Shown piece after piece: positions 6,452 through 12,036 of a stretch of 12,036 nucleotides of DNA. Source of the DNA: Treponema sp. (GTDB lineage: Bacteria > Spirochaetota > Spirochaetia > Treponematales > Breznakiellaceae); NCBI GenBank assembly GCA_009784995.1, contig WQXE01000055.1:1-12036 (forward strand), read 5' to 3'. The translations under genes were made by a program, and so were the position numbers. A model generated the notes under the pieces. That model searched no databases. It saw only the letters and a list, made by a program, of their open reading frames with translations, and had not been told where the DNA came from. Position 1 is the first letter of the stretch; each line of letters starts with the position of its first letter.

Positions 6452-7207
6452 TTACTCTCCTATCCTGGCAATCGCAAGTGAATAGACAGAACGAGATACA
6501 GGGTCAATCCAAATTTCAATAATTTGGAAGTTATTAATTTTTCCTTCACTTCTTGCGTGTATAACACTGGAGGATCCATGTTCGGCAACGGAAACTTCTC
6601 TTGTGTTAACAGTAGTAGACATATCCTGTATCATTCGTGTTATGGCATCTTCTGCGGATCTGAATATTGTATCTTTTAAACGGCGTTGATTTCTGGAAAA
6701 ACCAACTGATGTAATAAAACCTGCTATTTCCGGCATATTTTGATTTCTTGTCCAATTAGGGCGGCCGTTTGTTGAAGTAGCTCTGTAATTTAAACTTGTT
6801 ACAGTTGTATTATGTTGAAACCGAACAAAAACGGCTTCATTGGTTCTTAATACATCTATTTGCGGATCAAAGGTTAATTGTTCTATATATTTTTCAAAAT
6901 TATTATCGTAATTTAATTCTATATCTGATTCATGTGAATAATCAAAAAAATTCATTCCTGTACTATTTATTGATTCAATAATTCCGTGTATGCCAAAATA
7001 CATTGCGACTTTACGCGCGGCATCTTCTCTTGCCGAAATAATTTCATCTTCTCTTCTCGTCATTATATTTGATACACCTATAACAGTTAACCTGTTATTT
7101 GAAGGTCTTATAATGAAATATCCGCTTCTGTATTGTTCCTGTAAATCAGAAGCAAAAATAAAAAATGGGAAAACAAAAATAAATATAAAAACAAAAACTA
7201 TTTTCAT
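6452..7207 (-). CDS. Exported LPP20-like envelope protein
   Basis: A 251-residue protein, last gene of the leftward envelope operon. A very hydrophobic, Phe-rich signal peptide of about 19 residues ends in FIFA, with no lipobox Cys, so it is probably periplasmic or surface-associated rather than a lipoprotein. Two stretches resemble LPP20-type units: residues 40-75 (VIGVSNIMTRRED, then AREDAARKVAMYFG) and residues 148-195 (GRPNWTRNQN, ITSVGFS and a helix with SAEDAITRMIQ). The family is known from Helicobacter LPP20 and flagellar FlgP, but this protein's role is unknown. There is no clear ribosome binding site. A perfect 14-bp hairpin ends 13 bases before the ATG, so its expression is probably different from that of the genes upstream. 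Confidence 0.85.
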   Translation of the reverse strand: MKIVFVFIFIFVFPFFIFASDLQEQYRSGYFIIRPSNNRLTVIGVSNIMTRREDEIISAREDAARKVAMYFGIHGIIESINSTGMNFFDYSHESDIELNYDNNFEKYIEQLTFDPQIDVLRTNEAVFVRFQHNTTVTSLNYRATSTNGRPNWTRNQNMPEIAGFITSVGFSRNQRRLKDTIFRSAEDAITRMIQDMSTTVNTREVSVAEHGSSSVIHARSEGKINNFQIIEIWIDPVSRSVYSLAIARIGE

Positions 7208-7219
7208 ACTGTTTTAAAA

Positions 7220-7254
7220 TCAAGCAGGATGAATGTTAACTTCATCCTGCTTGA
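7220..7254 (-). terminator. Strong intercistronic hairpin, likely terminator or attenuator
   Basis: TCAAGCAGGATGAA (7220-7233) and TTCATCCTGCTTGA (7241-7254) form a perfect 14-bp stem around a 7-base loop. In the minus-strand transcript it follows the 7260-7844 gene and is followed by ATTTTAAAAC. The short T run makes it a moderate terminator; it may instead protect the upstream mRNA. Confidence 0.7.
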
Positions 7255-7259
7255 CATGA

Positions 7260-7844
7260 CTAATCTCGATCAGAAAAACCTAGTTCTGTTCCCTGGAACC
7301 TTTCAAATGCCGCAGCCATTCGATCTTCGGCATTAAATGACGCCATTGCGGGTACACTAAGTTTTGCGGCAGATACTGCCTGATTTACTTCATTTAACGC
7401 ATTCTGTCTGCTAAGCATGACAATTGTCCAGTAATTTCCTCTTTCATCCTCAACTTCATCAACAATAACAGCTCCCTGAAGTCTTGAACGCGAAAGCGCA
7501 ACTGTTATATTCTCCTGAAATGAAACAGTAGCTGAATGGTCAACTTCACTGCTTGCTGTATAATCACGTACCATATCCTGAATAAATGTATCCATTTGGC
7601 GTGATAATTCGGCGCGAGCTCTGGTTGCGGAAACAGTTCGTGACTGGCTCAATGATCTTAAATTGGCAGTCCCAACTCCGACAAGCGCGTCTTCCGGCGC
7701 GTTTCTAATTGCGTCTCTTACTTCTTGTGGAATTCTGCTACTTACCGGACGCTGTTGGGTAGACGTATTTGTGTCTTGGTTCCCGCCTGCAAAAGCCGCA
7801 AATGAAAAAACAAACGCAAATAATAAAACAAAAATGATTTTCAT
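7260..7844 (-). CDS. Exported LPP20-like protein, paralogue of the adjacent lipoprotein
   Basis: A 194-residue protein with a type I signal peptide ending in AAFA at about residue 19 and a Ser/Thr/Gln-rich linker. A conserved domain from about residue 36 to the end includes EVRDAIRNAP, LVGVGTA, an Ala/Arg-rich helix (SATRARAELSRQMD) and RGNYWTIVML, the layout of LPP20-like domains. It is very close to the product of 7869-8459 throughout this domain and shares the same C-terminus GFSDRD, but it lacks that protein's lipobox Cys. AAGGAAG lies 8 bases before the ATG, and the gap to the upstream gene is only 24 bp, so the two are co-transcribed. The function is unknown; an envelope-associated role is inferred. 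Confidence 0.88.
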   Translation of the reverse strand: MKIIFVLLFAFVFSFAAFAGGNQDTNTSTQQRPVSSRIPQEVRDAIRNAPEDALVGVGTANLRSLSQSRTVSATRARAELSRQMDTFIQDMVRDYTASSEVDHSATVSFQENITVALSRSRLQGAVIVDEVEDERGNYWTIVMLSRQNALNEVNQAVSAAKLSVPAMASFNAEDRMAAAFERFQGTELGFSDRD

Positions 7845-7868
7845 AATGTATACTTCCTTACCTTTTTA

Positions 7869-8459
7869 TTAATCTCTATCAGAAAAACCAACCTGGTTTG
7901 AACCTACAAAATTGTCAAACGCGTTATTCATGCGTCTTTCGGCATCAAAAGAAGCCATTGCGGGAACGCGAAGTTTGGCTGCTGCTACTGCTTGATTGAT
8001 CTCGTTAACAGTATTTGTTTTATTCAGCATAATAATTGTCCAGTAATTTCCCCTTTCATCTTCAATTTCATCAACGATAGATGAACCTTGAAGCCTTGAT
8101 TGTGAAAGAGCTACTGTTATATTTTCCTGGAAAGAAATTACTGCAGAATGATCAACTTCACTGCCTGCGGTGTAATCACGTACCATATCCTGTATGATAG
8201 TATCCATCTGACGTGAAATTTCCGCGCGTGCTCTTGTTGCGGAAATTGTTCTGGATTGGCTTAAAGAAGCCATTCTTGCGGTTCCAACTCCCACAAGAGC
8301 GTTTTCAGGCGCGTTTCTGATTGCGTCCCTTACTTCTGCCGGTAATCTTGAATCAACACGGCGAGCATTGCCAGATGATGAATTACCTGTAGATGCGCAT
8401 GACATTATTAAAGCTGTCAGCAAACAAATTGTAATTGTAACAAAAAGAGTTTTTTTCAT
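7869..8459 (-). CDS. LPP20-like lipoprotein
   Basis: A 196-residue predicted lipoprotein. The signal peptide ends with a spirochaete-type lipobox IMSC and Cys at residue 21, followed by a Ser/Gly/Asn-rich tether. The mature domain (about residues 38-196) has the LPP20-like pattern: LVGVGTA, the helix SATRARAEISRQMD, SFQENITVALSQSRLQGSSI and a final GFSDRD. A good ribosome binding site (GGAG) lies about 7 bases before the ATG at 8459. It is a tandem paralogue of the 7260-7844 gene, and the pair appears to be a gene duplication in which the copies differ mainly in the export signal. Lipidation would place it at the inner or outer membrane; its partners are presumably encoded by the neighbouring operon genes. 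Confidence 0.9.
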   Translation of the reverse strand: MKKTLFVTITICLLTALIMSCASTGNSSSGNARRVDSRLPAEVRDAIRNAPENALVGVGTARMASLSQSRTISATRARAEISRQMDTIIQDMVRDYTAGSEVDHSAVISFQENITVALSQSRLQGSSIVDEIEDERGNYWTIIMLNKTNTVNEINQAVAAAKLRVPAMASFDAERRMNNAFDNFVGSNQVGFSDRD

Positions 8460-8481
8460 TTTTTAACTCCAAACAGTATAT

Positions 8482-8501
8482 CTGTCTTCATACGAAAACA
8501 G
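8482..8501 (-). other. Intercistronic RNA hairpin
   Basis: In the minus-strand transcript CTGTTTTC and GAAGACAG pair over 8 positions with one G-U pair around the loop GTAT. It lies in the 56-bp gap between the 8516-9655 and 7869-8459 genes. With no T run after it, it is more likely an mRNA stability element than a terminator. Confidence 0.4.
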
Positions 8502-8515
8502 TAGTATATACACGA

Positions 8516-9655
8516 TTACTGCGGCATTAGCGCCGCGAGGTATTCGCGTAACAAACCGGGGTAACTTTCAGTTATCATCCTTTCAATTCTTAAATATGAT
8601 CTAGCTTGCGCTTCTTCGTAAGTAGTATGTCCTTCCCTGTCTGTTATAGTAAATGAAAGAATTACAGAGCCAGTAGCTCTTTCAACCAAGTTTGCGTTTA
8701 CAGTAAAACGGCAAAAAATAAAATTATTATTGGGAAACACAGCTTCCGCCATATTTATACTTATTTCCAAAACATAGGGAGTATTGCTGCCCTGTGTCCT
8801 AAGTCCTTCGCTATTTAAGACTCTTGCGAAAGCGTCTCTAACACGGTTGTTGGAATCACCAGTAATACTAAAACCAACAGATATATTCCTTATTATGTTT
8901 TGTATCTCCAAATTTAAACTATCTGCCGTAGTTATATTAAGCGAAACTGTCGAACCTCCAACAAGCGAAACAATGCCTGCATATTCGGCATTAATTCCCG
9001 CAAGTATAACAGCAAGCCTGAAACGCTGTAAACCTGTAAATGTGTTTTTTTCGGCATTGCTCATTCTGGTAAGATTTTCTATGTTGCTTTGATTCAAACG
9101 AATCAACTGCGTATATATAACAGCTGTTCTTTCTTTTTCGATATAAGCAAGCACATTTACAGTTCCGCGTCCATCGTCCCAAACACTTACAACTTGAGCT
9201 CCTATAAGGTTGTTTAAAGAAGCTGCTGTAGCAATTGTGTCATTTACATGAGTATTTTCTGATGATGAAATTAACCCATTATTTACTGCTTCCGAATATA
9301 TGGATGTAACTTCTAATCTTGTATCGATTGATATTCCAAAGAAGACTACAAGATTGGCTAAAGCTCTTCTTTCAGCTTCGGCGCGGTTTGAAGCATATCC
9401 TACAGCAGCGACATAATGATCTTGTGACAAAGTTGCATAGGGATTTATTACCCATGCAGGGCGTTCTCCACCCCTTGTTACTTGAGCAGCAGGCGCGTTT
9501 TGTGTATTTCCTGACGCTGCAGAACCACCCCTTAGAGCTTCCTCCAGCCTGCGAGTCGCGTCATCTGCCGCTGCTTGCGAATTTGCCAATGATTGAGCAA
9601 ATAAAACATGAGTAAAAATGCCAAGGAACAGAAAAACAAGTATCTTAAACTTCAT
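8516..9655 (-). CDS. Exported LPP20-domain protein with an extra C-terminal domain
   Basis: A 379-residue protein. The signal peptide of about 20 residues ends in VLFA. A helical, low-complexity linker to about residue 64 is followed by a clear LPP20-like domain (about 65-175): RPAWVINPYATLSQDHYVAA, VGYASNRAEAERRALANLVV, and later ADSLNLEI-type strands. A second domain of about 180 residues (about 200-379) has alternating beta strands and a helix (NRVRDAFARVLNSEGL) and ends in an amphipathic helix. Its layout recalls FlgT/CsgG-like alpha-beta domains, but I cannot assign it firmly. There is no lipobox. The start lies 3 bp after the stop of the barrel gene with only a weak GGATG nearby, so translation is probably coupled. 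An envelope assembly role is inferred from its neighbours. Confidence 0.88.
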   Translation of the reverse strand: MKFKILVFLFLGIFTHVLFAQSLANSQAAADDATRRLEEALRGGSAASGNTQNAPAAQVTRGGERPAWVINPYATLSQDHYVAAVGYASNRAEAERRALANLVVFFGISIDTRLEVTSIYSEAVNNGLISSSENTHVNDTIATAASLNNLIGAQVVSVWDDGRGTVNVLAYIEKERTAVIYTQLIRLNQSNIENLTRMSNAEKNTFTGLQRFRLAVILAGINAEYAGIVSLVGGSTVSLNITTADSLNLEIQNIIRNISVGFSITGDSNNRVRDAFARVLNSEGLRTQGSNTPYVLEISINMAEAVFPNNNFIFCRFTVNANLVERATGSVILSFTITDREGHTTYEEAQARSYLRIERMITESYPGLLREYLAALMPQ

Positions 9656-9658
9656 TGA

Positions 9659-10294
9659 TTATAACATCCAGCCCAAACCAACTTTAATTAAAAGACCATG
9701 ACCTACTCCTAATTCGAGCGGTTTAACATCCCCACCAAATGGAATAGATGCTCCGTAAATAAGATGACTTCTTATAAACATTCTTTCGTTTAAAAATGCG
9801 TCTAACCCTACACCGGCTCTTAACCAAAGATCATGCCACCAATCCATTGCTTCAGCGCCGCCATCTCCGCCTAATGTAAATTCAAAATCAACGCCGCCTG
9901 TTGGAAAAAATACCAAAGTATCCGATACAGGAATAGGATATTTATAATAAACGCCTAATTGTAAGGCTAATACACTATCAAGACCTCCACTCATTTCGTA
10001 AGTATTAGTTACCCCATTGAATGTTTCTGTTACTTTTACTTTTGAAGGGTTCTTATAAAGAAAACCAAAATTAACTTCCCAAAACTGGCTGATGCCATAA
10101 AAACCAAACGCGCCAAAACCATTACGAGTCAAATCTGCATCTAAACTAAAAGATTCACCTTCAAACGTTTCAGATCCTGATAAATTACTGATAGCTAAAT
10201 TATAAAGCAATCCACCACCAACTGTCCTTTCCATTGCAAATAACCCTGATGATATAAACATCAAAAGTATTACAACTACACAAACTTTTTTCAT
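9659..10294 (-). CDS. Predicted outer-membrane beta-barrel protein
   Basis: A 211-residue protein with a signal peptide of about 20 residues ending in GLFA. The mature part is rich in Gly and aromatic residues and has repeated short alternating strands (TVGGGLLYNLAIS, FGAFGFYGISQFWEVNFGFL, LALQLGVYYKY, DFEFTLGG, LWLRAGVGLDAFL). It ends with GHGLLIKVGLGWML, the shape of an 8- to 10-strand OmpA/opacity-like barrel closing at the C-terminus. The last residue is Leu rather than the usual Phe. The ribosome binding site AAAGGAG, 6 bases before the ATG at 10294, is the strongest in the window, so this gene may be made in larger amounts than its neighbours. It shares the operon with the LPP20 and CsgG-like genes and could be their membrane anchor. 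Confidence 0.83.
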   Translation of the reverse strand: MKKVCVVVILLMFISSGLFAMERTVGGGLLYNLAISNLSGSETFEGESFSLDADLTRNGFGAFGFYGISQFWEVNFGFLYKNPSKVKVTETFNGVTNTYEMSGGLDSVLALQLGVYYKYPIPVSDTLVFFPTGGVDFEFTLGGDGGAEAMDWWHDLWLRAGVGLDAFLNERMFIRSHLIYGASIPFGGDVKPLELGVGHGLLIKVGLGWML

Positions 10295-10316
10295 ACATTT
10301 CTCCTTTAAAATTATT

Positions 10317-10340
10317 TATAGATAAAATCTATAATCTATA
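10317..10340. repeat. Inverted and direct 7-bp repeats upstream of the barrel gene
   Basis: TATAGAT (10317-10323) and ATCTATA (10327-10333) form a perfect inverted repeat around AAA, followed directly by another ATCTATA (10334-10340). A second small inverted repeat, TTCAT-AAC-ATGAA, lies next to it on the right. They could be a regulator site or part of an internal promoter (TATAGA as a -10 box on the minus strand), but no good -35 box was found. Confidence 0.35.
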
Positions 10341-10385
10341 CCGGTTTCATAACATGAACCAGAAATAAACATTAGTAAGTCATAT

Positions 10386-11303
10386 TTAATAAGCTTCTGA
10401 AGCCATTGCTAAAATCTCGGCTGTTTGTACATCTAATGCTTTTACACGCAACCTCCTTGTAGAACCGCTTCCGCTAATACTTCCTGTAATTACAATATTT
10501 GCACCCAACAATTTGCCAATACTAACTGCCGAACTGTCATCAACATCACCGGAATACTGAAAAGCCGCTTCTCTTTGAATCGCGTCAAGGCTTGCCCGAT
10601 CCACAACTCTATATCTTCTGGTATTAACCAAATAATATGCCAATTCCTCTATAACAAAAATTGCAAGATCAGGATCATTGGTCGAAATACTAAGTACTGC
10701 TACAGTTGTGTTATTGGGTAGGGTTTCTATTATTACATTTACCGATCTTGTTACAGCGCTTTCGATTGTATTTCCACCGGCAGGAGGACGGGGAGTAACC
10801 GCAGGCGTCGGTGCAGGCGCCGGTGTCGGCGCCGGAGCAGGTGTGGGTGCAGGTGCCGGATTTGGTTGTACAGTAGCGACAGGTACACCGCCGCCGCCAA
10901 GAGAGCTTGTACTTTGAATACTTAAACTTAACAAGGCGCCATAACGGAGTGTCATGCCAATAATTATGCTATTTGAATTTGCGTTTACAGTTATTAACCT
11001 TTTAGTACCAATGGCCCATTGGTTATTCCTTGATGTTGTATCAGCTGCTTCTAATTGATATTGCCCATTTGGAACAATTATTTTTTCTCTTGATCTTGGG
11101 GTTACATGAGCTACAATTGTACCATTCATCCATACAGCAATATCACGATCAGAGTTTTCCGCATTAATAATAATTTCTGATTGTCCTGATCCGGCTGAGA
11201 CATTGAAGTTATTATGCCCTGCTAATCGCATTTGAGCATCCAACCCAATAATAAGCATAAAACCAAAGAAAATTAATAAAAAACTCTTTTTTGATACTTT
11301 CAT
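10386..11303 (-). CDS. Exported PEGA-like / CsgG-LpoB-like two-domain protein
   Basis: A 305-residue protein, first gene of the envelope operon. The signal peptide (MKVSKKSFLLIFFGFMLIIG) ends near LDAQ without a lipobox. The N-terminal domain (about 40-125) has the PEGA-like look of short strands around VWMNGTIVAHVTPRSR and VPNGQYQLEA. A Pro/Ala/Thr repeat linker follows at about 149-168. The C-terminal domain (about 185-305) matches the CsgG/LpoB/FlgO-like pattern: VAVLSIS, an amphipathic helix, RYRVVDRASLDAIQRE, FQYSGDVDD, and IGKLLGANIVITGSISGSGS leading to RRLRVKALDV. Members of this superfamily activate cell-wall synthases or form outer-membrane assemblies; which applies here is unknown. 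The start at 11303 is preferred over an in-frame ATG at 11318 because the latter lies inside the promoter spacer. A degraded relative lies at 5424-5590. Confidence 0.88.
   Translation of the reverse strand: MKVSKKSFLLIFFGFMLIIGLDAQMRLAGHNNFNVSAGSGQSEIIINAENSDRDIAVWMNGTIVAHVTPRSREKIIVPNGQYQLEAADTTSRNNQWAIGTKRLITVNANSNSIIIGMTLRYGALLSLSIQSTSSLGGGGVPVATVQPNPAPAPTPAPAPTPAPAPTPAVTPRPPAGGNTIESAVTRSVNVIIETLPNNTTVAVLSISTNDPDLAIFVIEELAYYLVNTRRYRVVDRASLDAIQREAAFQYSGDVDDSSAVSIGKLLGANIVITGSISGSGSTRRLRVKALDVQTAEILAMASEAY
10800..10859 (-). repeat. Pro-Ala-Thr coding tandem repeat
   Basis: Three to four imperfect units of about 18 bp encode PAPTPA-type hexapeptides linking the two domains of the CsgG/LpoB-like protein. 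Such a linker spans distance in the periplasm, and its GC-rich repeats could vary in copy number between strains. Confidence 0.8.
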
Positions 11304-11309
11304 GTCAAA

Positions 11310-11338
11310 ATAATACATTTTATTTGACTTTTTGTCAA
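11310..11338 (-). promoter_or_regulatory. Near-consensus promoter of the envelope operon
   Basis: On the minus strand a perfect TTGACA (11338-11333) and TATTAT (11315-11310) are exactly 17 bp apart. A start 7 bases after the -10 box falls on or beside the A of the ATG at 11303, implying a leaderless mRNA. The upstream ATG at 11318 would lie within the spacer and cannot be used from this promoter. Confidence 0.65.
11324..11338. promoter_or_regulatory. Inverted repeat, candidate operator for the adjacent XRE regulator
   Basis: TTGAC (11324-11328) and GTCAA (11334-11338) form a perfect inverted repeat around five T's, directly over the -35 box of the envelope operon and 98 bp before the divergent regulator gene. 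A further TTTGTCA half-site occurs at 11372-11378. Confidence 0.4.
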
Positions 11339-11425
11339 TATTAATGCTATATAATCATATTTTCTTTACTATTTGTCATTGGTAGCATATCTTTCAATTA
11401 GGTATTATCAAAAAACCTAACTATT

Positions 11426-11430
11426 AAGGA
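11426..11430 (+). promoter_or_regulatory. Ribosome binding site of the XRE regulator
   Basis: AAGGA lies 6 bases before the ATG at 11437 and fixes this start. Confidence 0.65.
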
Positions 11431-11436
11431 TAGAAA

Positions 11437-11736
11437 ATGACAGATCTGAGGAAGGTGCTATCATTTAATTTGAAGCAGCATCGTAAAAAACAGGGTTTGT
11501 CGCAGGCAAAACTAGCGGAATTAATAAATATTTCTGATAATCACATTGCATTAATAGAAACAGGCAGGCGTTTTCCTTCCATTAAAATGCTGGAACAATT
11601 AGCAAATGCGCTAAAAATCGATACTCTTGAGTTTTTTTCGATAAAAACAATAGAATTATCTGCAAAAAAAGACCAAAAAAAGGCTATTTTAGAAGATATT
11701 GACCGTATTTTAACTTTAAGATTAATTGATGAATGA
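11437..11736 (+). CDS. XRE-family helix-turn-helix regulator
   Basis: A 99-residue cytoplasmic DNA-binding protein. Residues 5-65 form a Cro/CI-type HTH domain: LSFNLKQHRKKQGLSQAKLA, ELINISDNHIALIETGRRFP and SIKMLEQLANALKI. A charged C-terminal helix of about 30 residues (KKDQKKAILEDIDRILTLRL) probably mediates dimerisation. It is transcribed away from the envelope operon, with 133 bp between the start codons, so it is a natural candidate to regulate that operon and itself. It could also be a lone antitoxin or a phage-type repressor, but no toxin, integrase or other phage gene lies next to it. Confidence 0.92.
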   Translation: MTDLRKVLSFNLKQHRKKQGLSQAKLAELINISDNHIALIETGRRFPSIKMLEQLANALKIDTLEFFSIKTIELSAKKDQKKAILEDIDRILTLRLIDE

Positions 11737-11750
11737 TAAACAGCGAATAA

Positions 11751-11783
11751 AGATTATTAACCGGATTACCGCGCAATCTTGAA
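11751..11783 (-). terminator. Possible weak hairpin between convergent genes
   Basis: AAGATT and AATCTT near the ends of this 66-bp gap can pair, with a short inner CGG/CCG helix. Read on the minus strand the hairpin lies downstream of the Rpn-like gene and ends in TTTATT. The pairing is imperfect. Confidence 0.25.
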
Positions 11784-11802
11784 AAAAGCGTAAATAAACT
11801 CG

Positions 11803-12036
11803 TTACTGCCGTTTTTTCAGTTCCGCTTTCAAACGAGCGATTTCAGTGTCTTTATTTAATATTTCAGCTTTATGATCAGCGACAACTGACTTCCACTTTT
11901 TACGTTCTCGTTTTTCACCTTTCTTTTCCGCATGGTACAAAGCGGTGGCTTCATCGTGGCGAGCTTTTGCCCAAAGCCGTTCCCTTTCACGAAATTCCGA
12001 ATCAGCTGTTATACTATAATAGGCACTTAACGCCTG
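11803..12036 (-). CDS. Rpn-family PD-(D/E)XK nuclease/transposase-like protein, C-terminal part
   Basis: The last 77 residues of a protein that starts beyond the right edge, ending in TAA at 11803-11805. The segment SAYYSITADSEFRERERLW followed by KARHDEATALYHAEKKGEK matches the C-terminal region typical of Rpn/'PD-(D/E)XK nuclease family transposase' proteins: a Tyr-rich strand, an R-E-R helix, then a DEASAL-like helix running into a charged coiled tail. The catalytic nuclease core is outside the window. Rpn proteins nick or cut DNA and promote RecA-independent recombination in E. coli; they are numerous in treponemes. The tail is Lys/Glu-rich. Whether the gene is complete cannot be judged here. 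Confidence 0.75.
   Translation of the reverse strand, partial: QALSAYYSITADSEFRERERLWAKARHDEATALYHAEKKGEKRERKKWKSVVADHKAEILNKDTEIARLKAELKKRQ

Noticed and set aside
10678..10917. 79-codon Gly/Ala/Val-rich plus-strand frame
   Set aside because: A shadow of the Pro-Ala repeat linker on the other strand.
6452..11303. Flagellar H-ring genes flgO, flgP and flgT
   Set aside because: Only the domain types are similar. Order, lengths and motifs are not close enough to assign these names, and spirochaete flagella lack that outer structure.
11437..11736. XRE protein as HigA-type antitoxin
   Set aside because: No adjacent HigB/RelE-like gene on the same strand. The divergent position relative to the envelope operon suggests a regulator instead.

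Overview
The window looks like a chromosomal segment of a spirochaete, most likely Treponema or a close relative. The basis is the type of GTP-dependent PEP carboxykinase, a ParE/GyrB-type topoisomerase subunit, several LPP20-like and CsgG/LpoB-like envelope proteins, a relaxed spirochaete-style lipobox, a YefM/YoeB pair and an Rpn-family (PD-(D/E)XK) tail. The species cannot be named from sequence alone. No rRNA, tRNA or CRISPR array was seen.

Region 1 (1-4596) is housekeeping DNA. A leftward pair encodes a coiled-coil protein (1440-2564) and the N-terminal 477 residues of a type IIA topoisomerase B subunit (1-1431, running off the window). Diverging from it is an intact pckG (2682-4523) with a recognisable promoter, a good ribosome binding site and a strong intrinsic terminator.

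Region 2 (4597-6430) is a rearranged accessory patch. The 3' end of pckG plus its terminator is present a second time at 5600-5839, as a fragment with an in-frame 141-bp internal deletion. Between the two copies lie a leftward two-gene operon with a 4-bp ATGA overlap (a HicB-like protein and an unrecognised 111-residue partner) and, next to the junction, the C-terminal remnant of a CsgG/LpoB-like gene. Just after the second copy is a well-recognised YefM/YoeB toxin-antitoxin pair.

Region 3 (6452-11303) is a leftward run of six genes for exported proteins. In transcription order they are a PEGA-like/CsgG-LpoB-like protein with a Pro-Ala linker, a predicted outer-membrane barrel, a two-domain LPP20-like protein, two tandem paralogous LPP20-like proteins (one a lipoprotein, one apparently not) and a further LPP20-like protein behind a perfect 14-bp hairpin. 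The first gene has a near-consensus promoter that would place the transcript start on its ATG, so it may be leaderless. The set resembles envelope assemblies built from CsgG/FlgO-like and LPP20/FlgP-like parts, but its function is inferred only.

Region 4 (11304-12036) holds a divergent XRE-type regulator, which could control the envelope operon through an inverted repeat over its -35 box, and the C-terminal part of an Rpn-family nuclease/transposase-like protein entering from the right.
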